Shown here: piece after piece, positions 22,799-33,261 of the stretch
Position numbering within the stretch: position 1 is the first letter of the stretch
Layout of the letters: each line of letters opens with the position of its first letter
NCBI GenBank assembly: GCA_001771065.1
Contig: MESQ01000005.1
Coordinates: 80,125-144,124, forward strand
DNA from: Burkholderiales bacterium RIFOXYD12_FULL_59_19
Lineage (GTDB): Bacteria; Pseudomonadota; Gammaproteobacteria; Burkholderiales; Burkholderiaceae_C
Length of the DNA stretch: 64,000 nucleotides
Reading direction: 5' to 3'
The notes under the pieces: model-generated
What the model saw: only the letters and a program-made list of their open reading frames with translations
Databases searched by the model: none
What the model was told of the DNA's origin: nothing
Program-made: the position numbers and the translations under genes

Positions 22799-23944
22799 TT
22801 AAGGGTGGAGGAGTTGCGCGATGGCATGGGCGGCAAGTTGGGGGGTGTCGCGCTGCAACTCTGCGTGCAGCGCGCAAAAACGTTGTTCAAGAGCACGTAT
22901 TTTCTCAGGCTGGCGGGCTTTTGCGTCAAGCCATTGCAAAATTTCATGCGCCAACGCTGGCGGTGTGGCGGCATCCTGCAGCAGTTCGGGCACAACAAAA
23001 TCACGGCACAAAATATTAGGCAGACCCACCCAGGCTTGTAATTGCTTGCGCCGCATGATTTGCCACGACAACCAGCCCATACGGTAGGCAATGACCATGG
23101 GGCGCTTGAACAGGGCGGCTTCCAGGGTGGCCGTGCCGCTGGCGACCAGGGTGACATCACAGGCGGCAAGTACGGTATGGGATTGCCCCGCCACCAACTG
23201 CACCTGATCAACCATGCCGCTCATCTGCAGCGCTGACTCGACTTGGGCCCGGCGCGCTGGCACCACAGGAACGATGAATTTAGTGTCAGGCCGGGTTTGT
23301 AGGATCAGCTTGGCCGCCTTGAAGAAGTGCGTCGCCAGATGGGCAATTTCAGATGCGCGGCTGCCCGGCAAAATGGCGACCACCGCGTCCTGCGCTGACA
23401 AACCCAGCCTGGCGCGCGCTACGGCTTGGTCCGGCTGCATCAGAATCACATTGGCCAGCGGGTGACCAACATAGGTAGCGGCGATGCCATGGGCGGCAAG
23501 CAGAGCCGGCTCGAACGGAAAAATGCACAGCACATGGTCGACGCTGCGCTTGATTTTCTCGATCCGCTCGGCTCGCCAGGCCCAGATGGACGGACAGACA
23601 AAATGCACGGTTTTGATGCCCTGGGCCCTGAGGTCAGCTTCCAGGTCCAGGTTGAAATCTGGGGCATCGACACCAATAAAAACATCCGGAGGGTTTTGTA
23701 ACAGACGGGTTCTGAGCTGGCTGCGAATGCCCACAATCTCGCGGTAACGACGCAGCACCTCCCAGCCAAAACCATGGACCGCCAGCTTGTCGTGCTGCCA
23801 CCAGGCCTCAAAACCCCGCTGCGCCATCTGCGGACCACCAATGCCCACCGAATGCAAACCGGGCCAGCGCTGCTTCAAGCCATCGAGCAGCAATCCCGCC
23901 AGCAGATCGCCTGAAGTTTCACCGGCGACCAGGGCGGCTTGCAT
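22799..23944 (-). CDS. lpxB: Lipid-A-disaccharide synthase
   Basis: 381 residues from the ATG at 23944 ([13 protein letters not shown]). GT19 enzyme that joins UDP-diacylglucosamine to lipid X on the inner face of the inner membrane. Family blocks: [28 protein letters not shown]-type [30 protein letters not shown] and the late [22 protein letters not shown]. Starts 19 bases after lpxA ends. Confidence 0.96.
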   Translation of the reverse strand: MQAALVAGETSGDLLAGLLLDGLKQRWPGLHSVGIGGPQMAQRGFEAWWQHDKLAVHGFGWEVLRRYREIVGIRSQLRTRLLQNPPDVFIGVDAPDFNLDLEADLRAQGIKTVHFVCPSIWAWRAERIEKIKRSVDHVLCIFPFEPALLAAHGIAATYVGHPLANVILMQPDQAVARARLGLSAQDAVVAILPGSRASEIAHLATHFFKAAKLILQTRPDTKFIVPVVPARRAQVESALQMSGMVDQVQLVAGQSHTVLAACDVTLVASGTATLEAALFKRPMVIAYRMGWLSWQIMRRKQLQAWVGLPNILCRDFVVPELLQDAATPPALAHEILQWLDAKARQPEKIRALEQRFCALHAELQRDTPQLAAHAIAQLLHP

Positions 23945-23963
23945 GGTATGACGCTTAAAAAGC

Positions 23964-24758
23964 TCAGCGCACAATGCCGCGCTGGGGCGATGCCTGGACC
24001 AGGAACGAGACCATCATCTGTACATCCGGCGCAGATTCCGGGTGGCTTTGCGTCAAATCTGCAATGCGTTCGCGTGCTGCCTGCAGGGTCAGGTCGTCAC
24101 GGTACAGCGCCTTGTGCATGACCTTGACAGCGCTGATGCGTTCAGGGGAAAAACCTCTGCGGCGCAAACCTTCAAAGTTCATGGAGCGCGCCGCAGCCGG
24201 TTGCCCCTGGCACATGACAAACGGGGGCAAATCGGCAAACAGCAGAGTACACATGGCCGTCATGCTGTGAGCACCAATACGCACAAACTGGTGCACCACG
24301 GTAAAACCACCCAAAATGGCCCAGTCGCCCACATGCACGTGGCCCGCCAATTGCGAGTTGTTGGCAAAAATGGTGTGGCTGCCCACCTGGCAATCATGCG
24401 CCAGATGCACATAAGCCATCAGCCAATTGTCGTCACCGACACGTGTCACACCGACGTCACCCGGCGATCCGATGTTGAAGGTGCAAAACTCGCGAATGGT
24501 GTTGCGATTGCCGATGACCAACTCACAGGGCTCACCGGCATACTTCTTGTCTTGCGGAATGGCACCCAAGGAGGCAAACTGAAAAATGCGGTTGTCGCAG
24601 CCAATGGTGGTGTGGCCCTCAAGCACACAATGCGGGCCCACCGTGGTGCCAGCGCCAATCTTGACATGTGGACCAATCACGGTGTAAGGCCCGACCGTGA
24701 CTGAACTGTCGAGCTCGGCCGTGGGGTCAACCAGGGCCGTGGCATGGATGGCGGTCAA
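23964..24758 (-). CDS. lpxA: Acyl-ACP–UDP-N-acetylglucosamine O-acyltransferase
   Basis: 264 residues from TTG 24758 ([12 protein letters not shown]), chosen because GAGGAG stands six bases upstream and because the longer frame would begin inside fabZ. First step of lipid A synthesis. Left-handed beta-helix of hexapeptide repeats fills residues 5-190 ([19 protein letters not shown]), with the catalytic His in [12 protein letters not shown]; the C-terminal domain is alpha helical. TTG starts are unusual for a gene of this importance and may limit translation. Confidence 0.95.
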   Translation of the reverse strand: MTAIHATALVDPTAELDSSVTVGPYTVIGPHVKIGAGTTVGPHCVLEGHTTIGCDNRIFQFASLGAIPQDKKYAGEPCELVIGNRNTIREFCTFNIGSPGDVGVTRVGDDNWLMAYVHLAHDCQVGSHTIFANNSQLAGHVHVGDWAILGGFTVVHQFVRIGAHSMTAMCTLLFADLPPFVMCQGQPAAARSMNFEGLRRRGFSPERISAVKVMHKALYRDDLTLQAARERIADLTQSHPESAPDVQMMVSFLVQASPQRGIVR

Positions 24759-24768
24759 GCGCGGCTCC

Positions 24769-25206
24769 TCAGGCAATTTTGCGCATGGCGCAGGTGAGTT
24801 CGGCCTCAACCGCCAGTGCGCCGTCTACGCTGGCGGAGGTCTTGAACTTGAAGATACCGGCCTTCATGCGCAGCAGTTCCACGTCCAGGATCAACTGGTC
24901 GCCGGGCTCCACCGGGCGTTTGAAGCGAACTCCTTCCATGCCCGCAAAGTAATAAACCATGTCGTCGGTGGCGCCCGAGTCCATGGCATCAAAAGCCAGC
25001 AAGGCCGCCGCTTGGGCCAGGGCTTCGAGCATCAACACCCCCGGCATCACCGGGCGGTGCGGGAAATGGCCCTGAAAAAATGGCTCGTTGATGGTGACAT
25101 TTTTAAGGGCTTTGATGGTTTTTGCCTTGTCAATCGCGAGCACCCGGTCCACCAGCAAGAACGGGTAGCGGTGCGGCAATTTGGTGAGAATTTTGTAAAT
25201 GTCCAT
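24769..25206 (-). CDS. fabZ: 3-hydroxyacyl-ACP dehydratase FabZ
   Basis: 145 residues from the ATG at 25206, preceded by AGGACC. Hot-dog fold dehydratase of fatty acid elongation, which competes with LpxA/LpxD for hydroxyacyl-ACP. Catalytic His in [14 protein letters not shown] and Glu in [10 protein letters not shown]. Sits between lpxD and lpxA, ten bases from each. Confidence 0.97.
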   Translation of the reverse strand: MDIYKILTKLPHRYPFLLVDRVLAIDKAKTIKALKNVTINEPFFQGHFPHRPVMPGVLMLEALAQAAALLAFDAMDSGATDDMVYYFAGMEGVRFKRPVEPGDQLILDVELLRMKAGIFKFKTSASVDGALAVEAELTCAMRKIA

Positions 25207-25216
25207 CGGGAGGTCC

Positions 25217-26203
25217 TTAGTTTGAATTAAGTGGTTTGAGCTGCGCTTCCAGCGCACGGATACGTTCACGCAGACTGGCCAGGTGTTTGAGCGACGCGGC
25301 GTTTTTCTCCCAGGCGGCGTTGTCGTCCAGCGGGAACATGCCGGTGTAATGGCCCGGCTTGTGAATCGAGCGGGTCACCACCGATGCGGCAGAAATGTGC
25401 ACCCCGTCGGCCAGCGTCAAATGCCCCAGCACAATGGCGCCGCCGCCCACGGTACAACGGGCACCAATGGTAGCGCTGCCCGCTACCCCGGCGCAGCCCG
25501 CCATGGCCGTGTGCTGGCCGATGTGGACGTTGTGGCCAATCTGGATCAGGTTGTCGAGCTTGACACCATCCTCGATCACGGTGTCTTGCAAGGCACCGCG
25601 GTCGATGCAGGTGTTGGCACCAATTTCGACATCATTGCCAATGCGTACCGCGCCCAGTTGTTCAATTTTTTCCCAGGTGCCGGCATTGGGGGCAAAACCG
25701 AAGCCGTCGGCCCCAATGACCACCCCGGCGTGGATGAGGCAGCGCTCACCCACCACACAGCGCTCGCCCAGCGTGACGCGCGACTTCAGCACCGTGTGGG
25801 CACCTACCACGGCGCCTGCTTCAACCACGCACAGTGGACCGATACGCGCACTGGAGTGCACCTGGGCCTGGGGGTCGATCACCGCACTGGAATGGATCAG
25901 CGGCACAGTGGGTGCAGTCAGGGTTTTCCTCCAGAGCTGGGTAACCTTGGCATAGTACAAATAGGGCTGATCCGTCACAATACAGGTACCACGCGCAACG
26001 GCCAAGGCCCGAAACTGAGGGCTGACGATCACACACCCAGCGTTTGATGCTGACAATAAATGCTGGTATTTGGGATGACTGAGAAAACTCAGCTGGGCCG
26101 GCTGGGCGCTCTCAAGGGAAGCCAGACCGTCGATCTGCAGATTGGCATCGCCATACAACTCGCCACCCAGCGCCTCAACAATAAATGCCAAACGCAGGGT
26201 CAC
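25217..26203 (-). CDS. lpxD: UDP-3-O-(3-hydroxymyristoyl)glucosamine N-acyltransferase
   Basis: 328 residues starting at GTG 26203. Third step of lipid A synthesis. N-terminal uridine-binding domain (residues 1-100, [13 protein letters not shown]), then a hexapeptide-repeat beta-helix from about 105 to 290 with the catalytic His in [15 protein letters not shown], and a C-terminal helix ([24 protein letters not shown]). Confidence 0.96.
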   Translation of the reverse strand: MTLRLAFIVEALGGELYGDANLQIDGLASLESAQPAQLSFLSHPKYQHLLSASNAGCVIVSPQFRALAVARGTCIVTDQPYLYYAKVTQLWRKTLTAPTVPLIHSSAVIDPQAQVHSSARIGPLCVVEAGAVVGAHTVLKSRVTLGERCVVGERCLIHAGVVIGADGFGFAPNAGTWEKIEQLGAVRIGNDVEIGANTCIDRGALQDTVIEDGVKLDNLIQIGHNVHIGQHTAMAGCAGVAGSATIGARCTVGGGAIVLGHLTLADGVHISAASVVTRSIHKPGHYTGMFPLDDNAAWEKNAASLKHLASLRERIRALEAQLKPLNSN

Positions 26204-26227
26204 GCGCAGCCAGCCTTGAACTCAGAC

Positions 26228-26740
26228 TTACTTGGCAGCAGGCGTGTTGAGCGCCTTGATCACCTTGTCTGTCATGTCATGCTTGGGGTTGACGTACACC
26301 GCATCCTGAAAAATGAAATCGTAGTTTTCAGCCACGGCAATGTCTTTAATGACTTTATTGGCACGCTGAATCACCTGTTGCAGTTCTTCATTTTTGCGGG
26401 CGTTCAGGTCTTCTTGAAATTCGCGGCGTCTTCTTTGAAAATCGCGGTCCTGCTCAAGCAGTTGCTTTTGACGGGTCTGGCGCTGGGTTTCAGGCAAGGT
26501 GGGTGCCTCGCGCTCAAATTTGTCAGCCAAATTTTTGATGCTGGTGCCCTGGTCAACCAGCTCTTTTTCGCGCTTGGAAAACTCTTGCTCCAGCTTGGTC
26601 TGCGCCGCCTTGGCGGTGCCGGCTTCCTTGAGCACGCGGTCGGTGCTGACAAAGCCCATGCGCAACTCCTGCGCCTGCAAAGACATCGCAGACAGGCCGC
26701 ACAGACTCAAGGCACAAAGATGACGTGTTAAATAGTTCAT
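26228..26740 (-). CDS. skp: OmpH/Skp family periplasmic chaperone
   Basis: 170 residues. Signal peptide of about 24 residues, cleaved near SLQA/QELRMG. The mature protein is the usual Skp trimer subunit: a short beta-strand body (MGFVSTDRVL) and a long charged coiled-coil hairpin from about residues 45 to 125. Holds unfolded outer-membrane proteins for BamA, whose stop codon overlaps this start by one base. Confidence 0.95.
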   Translation of the reverse strand: MNYLTRHLCALSLCGLSAMSLQAQELRMGFVSTDRVLKEAGTAKAAQTKLEQEFSKREKELVDQGTSIKNLADKFEREAPTLPETQRQTRQKQLLEQDRDFQRRRREFQEDLNARKNEELQQVIQRANKVIKDIAVAENYDFIFQDAVYVNPKHDMTDKVIKALNTPAAK

Positions 26741-29040
26741 TAGAAACTGGTCCCAATCTGAAATTGCATGCCTTGAATTCTATCGTTGTTGAACTTGCGG
26801 ATCGGTTTGGCAAATGCCAGACGCAATGGCCCCACGGGAGAAATCCAGCTGATCCCAACGCCCACGGACGAGCGCAAACTATTGGCATCGGCATTGATAG
26901 CCAGTCCGGCGTCAGGCCCCGCCACCAGCCCCATGTCCCAGAAGCCATAGACACGCAAGGTACGGTCATTGCCCGCGCCCGGGAAAGGTGCCAACACTTC
27001 CATGTTGACGTTGAGCTTGCGCGAGCCACCGAGCACGGTACCGCTGGCATCCACTGGCCCCAAGCTACCCTGTTCGAAACCACGCACCGAACCCAGCCCA
27101 CCGCCGTAAAAATTCTTGAACACCGGATACGAGCGGCCCCCTGCCGAACTGCCCAAACCGAGTTCGGTGTTGAAGGCGGCGGTAAACTTCTTGCTCAAGG
27201 GCAGGTACTGCTGGAATTGGTAGGTGGCACGCACATACTTGGCATCACCCGCAAAAGACCACTCAGCATTGGCGCGCTGGAAACGTCCGCTGTTGGGTGC
27301 CAGGGCGCTGTCTCGGCTGTCGCGCGCCCAACCCACCGTGACGGGCAGGGCTGAACTGGAATAGCCGTATTCGTTCGCGTATTTCTGATACGAGGTCGGC
27401 AACAGCGTACCCGGAACAATCGTCGTTCGTTCAAGACCGGCACCAAAAAACACCGTGTCAATTTCGGTAAACGGTACCCCAAACCGGATGCTCCCGCCGG
27501 AAGTCTCCAGTTTGTAATAGTCCTGATCCTGATAGGGACTGCTGGTCTTGAAATACAGGTCAAAGGTACGCGACACGCCGTCTTCGGTGAAATAGGGGTC
27601 GGTGGTGTTAAGCACCACCACCCGGTTGAACTTGCTGGTATTGAGCTGTACACCCAATGAATTGCCCGAACCAAAGGCATTTTCCTGCTTCAGACCAAAT
27701 GACAATCCCAAACCATCACCACTCGAATAACCGGCGCCCAAACTCAGGCTGCCCGTTGGTTTTTCAGTGACATTGACGGTCAGGTCCACCTGATCCGGGG
27801 TGCCGGGCACTTCCTGGGTTTCAATCGCAACCTCCCCAAAATAGCCCAAACGGTCCACCCGGTCACGTGACAGGCGAATTTTTTCAGCGTCATACCAGGA
27901 AGCCTCCAACTGGCGGAATTCACGGCGCACCACCACATCGCGGGTTCGGGTGTTACCGGCCACGTTGATCTTGCGCACGTAGGCCCGTCGCGACGGGTTG
28001 GCTTGCAGCACCAGGGCCACGCGGTTGTTGACACGGTCAATCTCGGGCCTGGCTTCCACACGCGCAAAGGCGTAACCAAAATTACCGAAATAGTCTGTGA
28101 ACGCCTTGGTGGTTTTTGCTACATCATCGGCGTTGAATGCCTGCCCGGGGCGGATCACCACCAGCGACTTAAACTCTTCTTCCTTGCCGAGGTATTCACC
28201 CGCCAGCTTGACACTGCTCACCACATAACGCTCGCCTTCGCTGATGTTGATGTTGATGCCAATGTCGGTCTTGTTGGGCAAAATGGCTACCTGGGTCGAG
28301 TCGATCTTGAACTCCAGATAACCGCGGGTCAGGTAATAAGAACGCAGTGTCTCCAGGTCGGCGTTGAGCTTGGCGCGCGAATAACGATTGGACTTGGTGT
28401 ACCAGCTCAACCAGCCGCCAGTATCCAGGTCAAACAAACCACGCAAGGTGGACTCGTCAAAGGCTTTGTTACCGACGATGCGAATCTCGCTGATATTGGC
28501 TGGATCACCTTCAACCACGGTAAAAGTCAAATTGACCCGGTTACGCTCGATCGGCGTGACCGTGGTGACGACCTGGGCGGCATACAGACTGCGGTTGATG
28601 TACTGACGCTTAAGCTCCTGCTCGGCACGATCCAACTGGGCCTTGTCGAATGGTCGGCCGTCGGCCAAACCGACATCGCGCAGGGACTTGACCAGCACGT
28701 CCTTGTCGAACTCCTTGGTGCCGACAAACTCGACATTGGCCACCGTCGGGCGTTCCTCGACCACCACCACCAGCACATCGCCATTCACTTCAATGCGCAC
28801 GTCCTTGAATAAGCCCAAAGCAAACAGGCTCTGAATGGCAGCTGTTCCCTTGTCGTCACTGTAAGTGTCACCGACCCGCACCGGCAAGGAAACAAAGACG
28901 GTACCCGGTTCAACCCGCTGCAAACCTTCAATCCGGATGTCACGCACTGTGAACGGGTTGACGGCCCAGGCGGACTGGGCAACAAAAATCATGGAAGCCA
29001 GCGCGGCGCAGCTGGTGAGTCGAAAACGGTTGAGTTGCAT
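26740..29040 (-). CDS. bamA: Outer membrane protein assembly factor BamA
   Basis: 766 residues. Signal peptide ends near SAWA (residue 26). Five POTRA domains run from about residue 28 to 425 (FTVRDIRIEGLQRVEPGTVF opens POTRA1). The 16-strand Omp85 barrel follows and contains the VRGFEQGSLGP motif (VRGF, loop 6 arginine that locks the barrel); it ends in a C-terminal phenylalanine (GTSF). Essential insertase for beta-barrel proteins. Confidence 0.97.
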   Translation of the reverse strand: MQLNRFRLTSCAALASMIFVAQSAWAVNPFTVRDIRIEGLQRVEPGTVFVSLPVRVGDTYSDDKGTAAIQSLFALGLFKDVRIEVNGDVLVVVVEERPTVANVEFVGTKEFDKDVLVKSLRDVGLADGRPFDKAQLDRAEQELKRQYINRSLYAAQVVTTVTPIERNRVNLTFTVVEGDPANISEIRIVGNKAFDESTLRGLFDLDTGGWLSWYTKSNRYSRAKLNADLETLRSYYLTRGYLEFKIDSTQVAILPNKTDIGININISEGERYVVSSVKLAGEYLGKEEEFKSLVVIRPGQAFNADDVAKTTKAFTDYFGNFGYAFARVEARPEIDRVNNRVALVLQANPSRRAYVRKINVAGNTRTRDVVVRREFRQLEASWYDAEKIRLSRDRVDRLGYFGEVAIETQEVPGTPDQVDLTVNVTEKPTGSLSLGAGYSSGDGLGLSFGLKQENAFGSGNSLGVQLNTSKFNRVVVLNTTDPYFTEDGVSRTFDLYFKTSSPYQDQDYYKLETSGGSIRFGVPFTEIDTVFFGAGLERTTIVPGTLLPTSYQKYANEYGYSSSALPVTVGWARDSRDSALAPNSGRFQRANAEWSFAGDAKYVRATYQFQQYLPLSKKFTAAFNTELGLGSSAGGRSYPVFKNFYGGGLGSVRGFEQGSLGPVDASGTVLGGSRKLNVNMEVLAPFPGAGNDRTLRVYGFWDMGLVAGPDAGLAINADANSLRSSVGVGISWISPVGPLRLAFAKPIRKFNNDRIQGMQFQIGTSF

Positions 29041-29085
29041 AATTGAATTCAGTAAAAAATGGGTGCCAGCAAGCGAAACTTTTGA

Positions 29086-30447
29086 TCAGCCAAACAGACG
29101 GGAAATATCGTTGAAAAGCGCGACCGACATCATGAGCATCAGGATGGCAATACCCCCTTGTTGGAGGCGTTCCATCCATGCGTCTGAAACTGGCCGACCA
29201 GTGACACCCTCCCAAAGATAATACATCAGGTGTCCACCATCCAGCACCGGCACCGGCAGCAAATTCAAAACGCCCAGGCTGACACTGATCAGCGCCAGAA
29301 AGATCAGGTACTGGGTTAGCCCCAGCCCCGCCGACTTGCCGGCATAGTCGGCAATGGTGAGGGGGCCGCTGATGTTCTTGATGGAGGCTTCACCGATCAC
29401 CATCCGGCCCATCATCTTGAGTGTGAGGACCGACACGTCCCAGGTCTTCACCAGCGCCTGCCAGCTGCCGTCAAGCAGACCATAATTCACCAGCACCTGT
29501 TCCGGCGGCGCCCCCACATAGGCACCAATTCGGCCAATGGGCTGGTCCTGCTCCATGACGACCTGCGGCGTCACAGCAAGCTGCAGGTGCTGCCCCTCCC
29601 GCACAATGGACCACAACTGGGTTGGTGTCTTTTGATTCACCACCGATTGGCGAATCATCAGCCGCAACTGTTGACCGTCGACGATCGACTTGCCGTCGAC
29701 CTGGGTGACCTCGTCGCCGGCTCGCAAACCCGCTTGCGACGCGGCAGAATCCGGCAAAATGTCGCCCATGAGCGGGCGCGACATGGGGCCCATCAAGCCA
29801 ATTTTCTGGAATAATTTGGCGTCTACATCACGGCTGCCCAGGACCGAGAGCCTGAGCAAAAATTCACGCTCGGTGCTGGCATTTTCCCCTTGTACCGAAA
29901 GTCGGACGTCTTGCCCCTCAAGGACACCGCGGGTCAGTTGCCAGCGCAGGTCTTCAAAAGAACGCACCGCCACGTCGTCCTCACCGTCCAGGGCAGTGCG
30001 CAGCACCCGCTCGCCACCGACCAAGCCGGCTTGCGCGGCCATGGACTCAAGTGTCGGCGGCGCCAGGATGGCGGCTGGCAGTTGCACGCCGGTCCAGTTG
30101 ACCACGCTGTACAACAACACAGCCAACAGCAAATTGGCTGCAGGGCCAGCCGCCACAATCGCGCTGCGGCGCCCCAGACTTTGGGTATTGAAGGCAAGAT
30201 GGCGCTCGGTGGGTGCCACCGGGGCCTCGCGTTCGTCGAGCATCTTGACAAAACCACCTACAGGAAACAGCGCCAGCACAAACTCGGTGCCACCGGTTTT
30301 GGACTGCCAGCGCAGCAAGGGCTTGCCAAAACCAATGGAGAAGCGCAACACCTTGACCCCACAGGCCACCGCCACCCGGTAGTGGCCGTACTCATGCACA
30401 GCAATCAGCAAGGCAATGGCAACAATGAAGGCAAATAAGGTCAACAT
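29086..30447 (-). CDS. rseP: RIP metalloprotease RseP
   Basis: 453 residues. Site-2 intramembrane zinc protease that releases sigma-E by cutting RseA. HEYGH zinc site at residues 18-22 inside the first membrane segment; two periplasmic PDZ domains lie about 110-290 (degenerate first, DSAASQAGLRAGDEVTQVDG second); the third zinc ligand region is NLLPVPVLDGGHL near residue 395. Four bases separate it from dxr. Confidence 0.96.
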   Translation of the reverse strand: MLTLFAFIVAIALLIAVHEYGHYRVAVACGVKVLRFSIGFGKPLLRWQSKTGGTEFVLALFPVGGFVKMLDEREAPVAPTERHLAFNTQSLGRRSAIVAAGPAANLLLAVLLYSVVNWTGVQLPAAILAPPTLESMAAQAGLVGGERVLRTALDGEDDVAVRSFEDLRWQLTRGVLEGQDVRLSVQGENASTEREFLLRLSVLGSRDVDAKLFQKIGLMGPMSRPLMGDILPDSAASQAGLRAGDEVTQVDGKSIVDGQQLRLMIRQSVVNQKTPTQLWSIVREGQHLQLAVTPQVVMEQDQPIGRIGAYVGAPPEQVLVNYGLLDGSWQALVKTWDVSVLTLKMMGRMVIGEASIKNISGPLTIADYAGKSAGLGLTQYLIFLALISVSLGVLNLLPVPVLDGGHLMYYLWEGVTGRPVSDAWMERLQQGGIAILMLMMSVALFNDISRLFG

Positions 30448-30451
30448 GTGA

Positions 30452-31663
30452 TCAGACCGCCAGGCGGGTCACCACGCGTGCTGCCGCGTCACGGCTCTGC
30501 GCATCGAGTGCCAGCAAATCTTCGAGTGAACCCGGGGGCGCAGGCTGCACCTTGGACAACGTTTCAAGATTGACCACGTGCATCTGGTCAAAGCGAATCT
30601 GACCGGCTAAAAATGCGGCCACAGCGATTTCATTGGCCGCATTGAGCACAGCCGTGGTGCCCGCCGGCGCAGCCAGCACGACCCAAGCCAAAGCCAGGCC
30701 TGGAAAACGCTGACCATGACCGTGTGCATCCAAGGACTCAAATGTCAGGTCCGTCATAGCCCGAAAATCAAGCGCACTGGCACCCGACGTCATGCGCTTT
30801 GGCCACGACAGGCCATAAGCAATGGGCACTTTCATGTCGGGCGTACCCAATTGGGCCATCACGGAATGGTCGCGGTACTGCACCATTGAGTGGATGACGC
30901 TTTGCGGATGAATCACCACCTCGATTTGTCCGGGCGCCACACCAAACAAATAACGCGCCTCAATCACCTCCAGCGTCTTGTTCATCATGGTGGCGGAGTC
31001 CACCGAAATTTTTCGCCCCATCACCCAATTGGGGTGGGCACAGGCCTGGTCCGGCGTGATGTCGCCAAAGCTGGCCGGGTCGCGTTGCCGGAACGGTCCG
31101 CCCGATGCCGTCAAAATGATCTTGTCAATCTGTGTTGCCCAGCTTGTGGCGTCTTCGGGCAAGGACTGGAAAACAGCGGAATGCTCGCTATCAATCGGCA
31201 ACAGCTTGGCACCACCCGCCGCCACCGCTTGCAGAAAATAGTCACCCCCGACCACCAGGGCTTCCTTGTTGGCCAGCAACAGCCGCTTTCCGGCCCGTGC
31301 CGCACCCAGACAGGAGGCCAACCCGGCGGCACCCACAATGGCCGCCATCACCACATCGACCTGCTCATGCCGGGCCACCTCAGTGATGGCGTCCGGACCC
31401 CACAGCACTTGGGTCGACAAACCCAGTGCCTGGCATTGGTGCGCCAGTTCCTGACCATGAACACTGCTGGCCATGACCGCAAAAGTTGGGCGAAATTGCA
31501 CACATTGCCGCAGCAATTTGTCAACCTGGGTGGCTGCGGTCAACGCAAACACCTCGAAACGGTCCGGGTGCAATGACAACACTTCCAGGGTGCTGACACC
31601 AATGGAACCGGTCGACCCAAGAATCGCAACCCGTTGTTTTTTCAAACCCGTTGAATCCAGCAT
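30452..31663 (-). CDS. dxr: 1-deoxy-D-xylulose-5-phosphate reductoisomerase
   Basis: 403 residues from the ATG at 31663 (MLDSTGLKKQRVAILGSTG); the frame extends upstream only by overlapping cdsA. Committed step of the MEP isoprenoid pathway, target of fosmidomycin. NADPH-binding AILGSTGSIGVSTLEVL, the metal site ANKEALVVGGD, and the substrate loop IHPQSVIHSMVQYRD are all present. Confidence 0.96.
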   Translation of the reverse strand: MLDSTGLKKQRVAILGSTGSIGVSTLEVLSLHPDRFEVFALTAATQVDKLLRQCVQFRPTFAVMASSVHGQELAHQCQALGLSTQVLWGPDAITEVARHEQVDVVMAAIVGAAGLASCLGAARAGKRLLLANKEALVVGGDYFLQAVAAGGAKLLPIDSEHSAVFQSLPEDATSWATQIDKIILTASGGPFRQRDPASFGDITPDQACAHPNWVMGRKISVDSATMMNKTLEVIEARYLFGVAPGQIEVVIHPQSVIHSMVQYRDHSVMAQLGTPDMKVPIAYGLSWPKRMTSGASALDFRAMTDLTFESLDAHGHGQRFPGLALAWVVLAAPAGTTAVLNAANEIAVAAFLAGQIRFDQMHVVNLETLSKVQPAPPGSLEDLLALDAQSRDAAARVVTRLAV

Positions 31664-31671
31664 GGTCACTT

Positions 31672-32517
31672 TCAAAATGAGTAAAGCATCATGGCCAACG
31701 GCAAACTGGGCAACAAGGCGTCGACCCGGTCCAACACCCCACCATGCCCTGGCAACAGCTTGCTGCTGTCCTTGACGCCAGCGCTGCGCTTGACCAAGGA
31801 CTCGATCAAGTCGCCCACCACACTCATGGCCGCCATGAACAAACACGCGATCACCACAAACACCACGCCACGCCCGGCCAGGTGGCTATAAAAACTGGGC
31901 ACGGCAGGTTGCGCCCACAGATCAAAACGGGTCCAGGCCCAGGCCAGCAGCAACACGGCCACCATGCCACCCCAGACCCCTTCCCAGCTTTTGCCGGGGC
32001 TGATGGAAGGTGCCAATTTACGCGTAACCAGGCGCCCGCCCCAGGTGCGCCCGGCGAAATAGGCTCCAATGTCGGCGACCCACACCAGTGCAAAGACTGA
32101 CAGCAAAAAATTGGTGCCAATCAGCTTGGCCTGCGCCACCGCCAACCAGGTCAGCACCAGCGCCAGCAGGCCAAACCCCAAACGAAAACTGCGATCCAGT
32201 TGCCCCCAGGCCGGCACGCCAGCACGCAACACCCAGCCACCCAGCAGCACCCAGGCAGCGCCGGTGACAAGCCAGAGCCTCGGCAGGGGCTGCGCCACCC
32301 ATCCGTCCCACCACAAGCTGGCACACAACAAGGCACACACACCACCCACCAGACAGCTGGCGGGCATTGAATACCCGTTTAAACGCCCCCATTCCCAGGC
32401 CGCAGCAACCATGAACAGCAACACCAGAACACTGAAGGGGGCTGACCCATCGTAAAAAAGTGCGGGCAACAATACCAGCAACAACACCACAGCCGTGATC
32501 ACCCGTTGCTTGAGCAT
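31672..32517 (-). CDS. cdsA: Phosphatidate cytidylyltransferase
   Basis: 281 residues, about eight membrane segments. Makes CDP-diacylglycerol for phospholipid synthesis. The CDS signature is S-x(9)-K-R-x(4)-K-D-x(5)-[PG]-GHGG-x-[LF]-DR(V/I)D, seen at LVKRSAGVKDSSKLLPGHGG followed by VLDRVD at the C-terminal end. Nine bases separate it from uppS and eight from dxr. Confidence 0.96.
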   Translation of the reverse strand: MLKQRVITAVVLLLVLLPALFYDGSAPFSVLVLLFMVAAAWEWGRLNGYSMPASCLVGGVCALLCASLWWDGWVAQPLPRLWLVTGAAWVLLGGWVLRAGVPAWGQLDRSFRLGFGLLALVLTWLAVAQAKLIGTNFLLSVFALVWVADIGAYFAGRTWGGRLVTRKLAPSISPGKSWEGVWGGMVAVLLLAWAWTRFDLWAQPAVPSFYSHLAGRGVVFVVIACLFMAAMSVVGDLIESLVKRSAGVKDSSKLLPGHGGVLDRVDALLPSLPLAMMLYSF

Positions 32518-32526
32518 GGCAGGTCC

Positions 32527-33255
32527 TCAGTTGGATTCATTGGGTGTTGATGCCCCATCGACCTGGCCAGAGACCTTGCCATATCGACGCTCACGCTTGG
32601 CATAGGATTGAATGGCCAGATCAAGTGCGACTTCATCAAAATCTGGCCACAGTGTGTCTGAAAAGAAAAATTCCGAATACGCCGACTGCCACAACAAAAA
32701 GTTGCTGATACGCTGCTCACCACCGGTGCGGATCACCAAGTCGGGGTCGGGCACATGCGCCAGTGCCATCATCTGGCTCAGGTTCTGCTCCGTCATGGCC
32801 AGCCCCTGGGCAGCCACACGCGCAGCCGCCTGCACGACGTCCCAACGACCGCCGTAGTTGAAACAGATGTTCAACACCAATTTACGGTTGTCCGCGGTAG
32901 TGGCCTCGGCCTGCTCAATGCCCTTGAGCACACGGGCCGACAGGCCCTGACGCTCGCCAATAAACCGCAATTGCACGCCATCGGCCTTGAGCTGCGGCAC
33001 CTCCCGACCCAGGGCCAGTGCAAACAAGTCCATCAGGCCCGAGACTTCCTCTTGTGGGCGTTGCCAATTTTCAGAGGAAAAGGCAAACACCGTGAGCACC
33101 TTGATGCCACGTGCATCACAGGCCCGCGCGCAACGTTTAAGGGAATCCACCCCTTGCTTGTGGCCAGCAATACGGGGCAAAAAGCGCTTGGACGCCCAAC
33201 GCCCGTTGCCGTCCATGACAATGGCCACGTGGAGGGGCGTTGACTTGTTCGTCAT
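32527..33255 (-). CDS. uppS: Isoprenyl transferase (undecaprenyl diphosphate synthase)
   Basis: 242 residues. cis-Prenyltransferase that makes the C55 lipid carrier for cell wall and LPS glycans. Catalytic Asp in AIVMDGNGRWASKR near residue 14, then SSENWQRP and the C-terminal RTGGEQRISNFLLWQ and SDTLWPDF. Product of the MEP pathway (dxr, same operon) is its substrate precursor. Confidence 0.97.
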   Translation of the reverse strand: MTNKSTPLHVAIVMDGNGRWASKRFLPRIAGHKQGVDSLKRCARACDARGIKVLTVFAFSSENWQRPQEEVSGLMDLFALALGREVPQLKADGVQLRFIGERQGLSARVLKGIEQAEATTADNRKLVLNICFNYGGRWDVVQAAARVAAQGLAMTEQNLSQMMALAHVPDPDLVIRTGGEQRISNFLLWQSAYSEFFFSDTLWPDFDEVALDLAIQSYAKRERRYGKVSGQVDGASTPNESN

Positions 33256-33261
33256 GCCCGT

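Noticed and set aside
22129..23211. A 360-residue extended form of ribonuclease HII.
   Set aside because: The extra N-terminal part is read in a second frame within lpxB and shows no ribonuclease H similarity.
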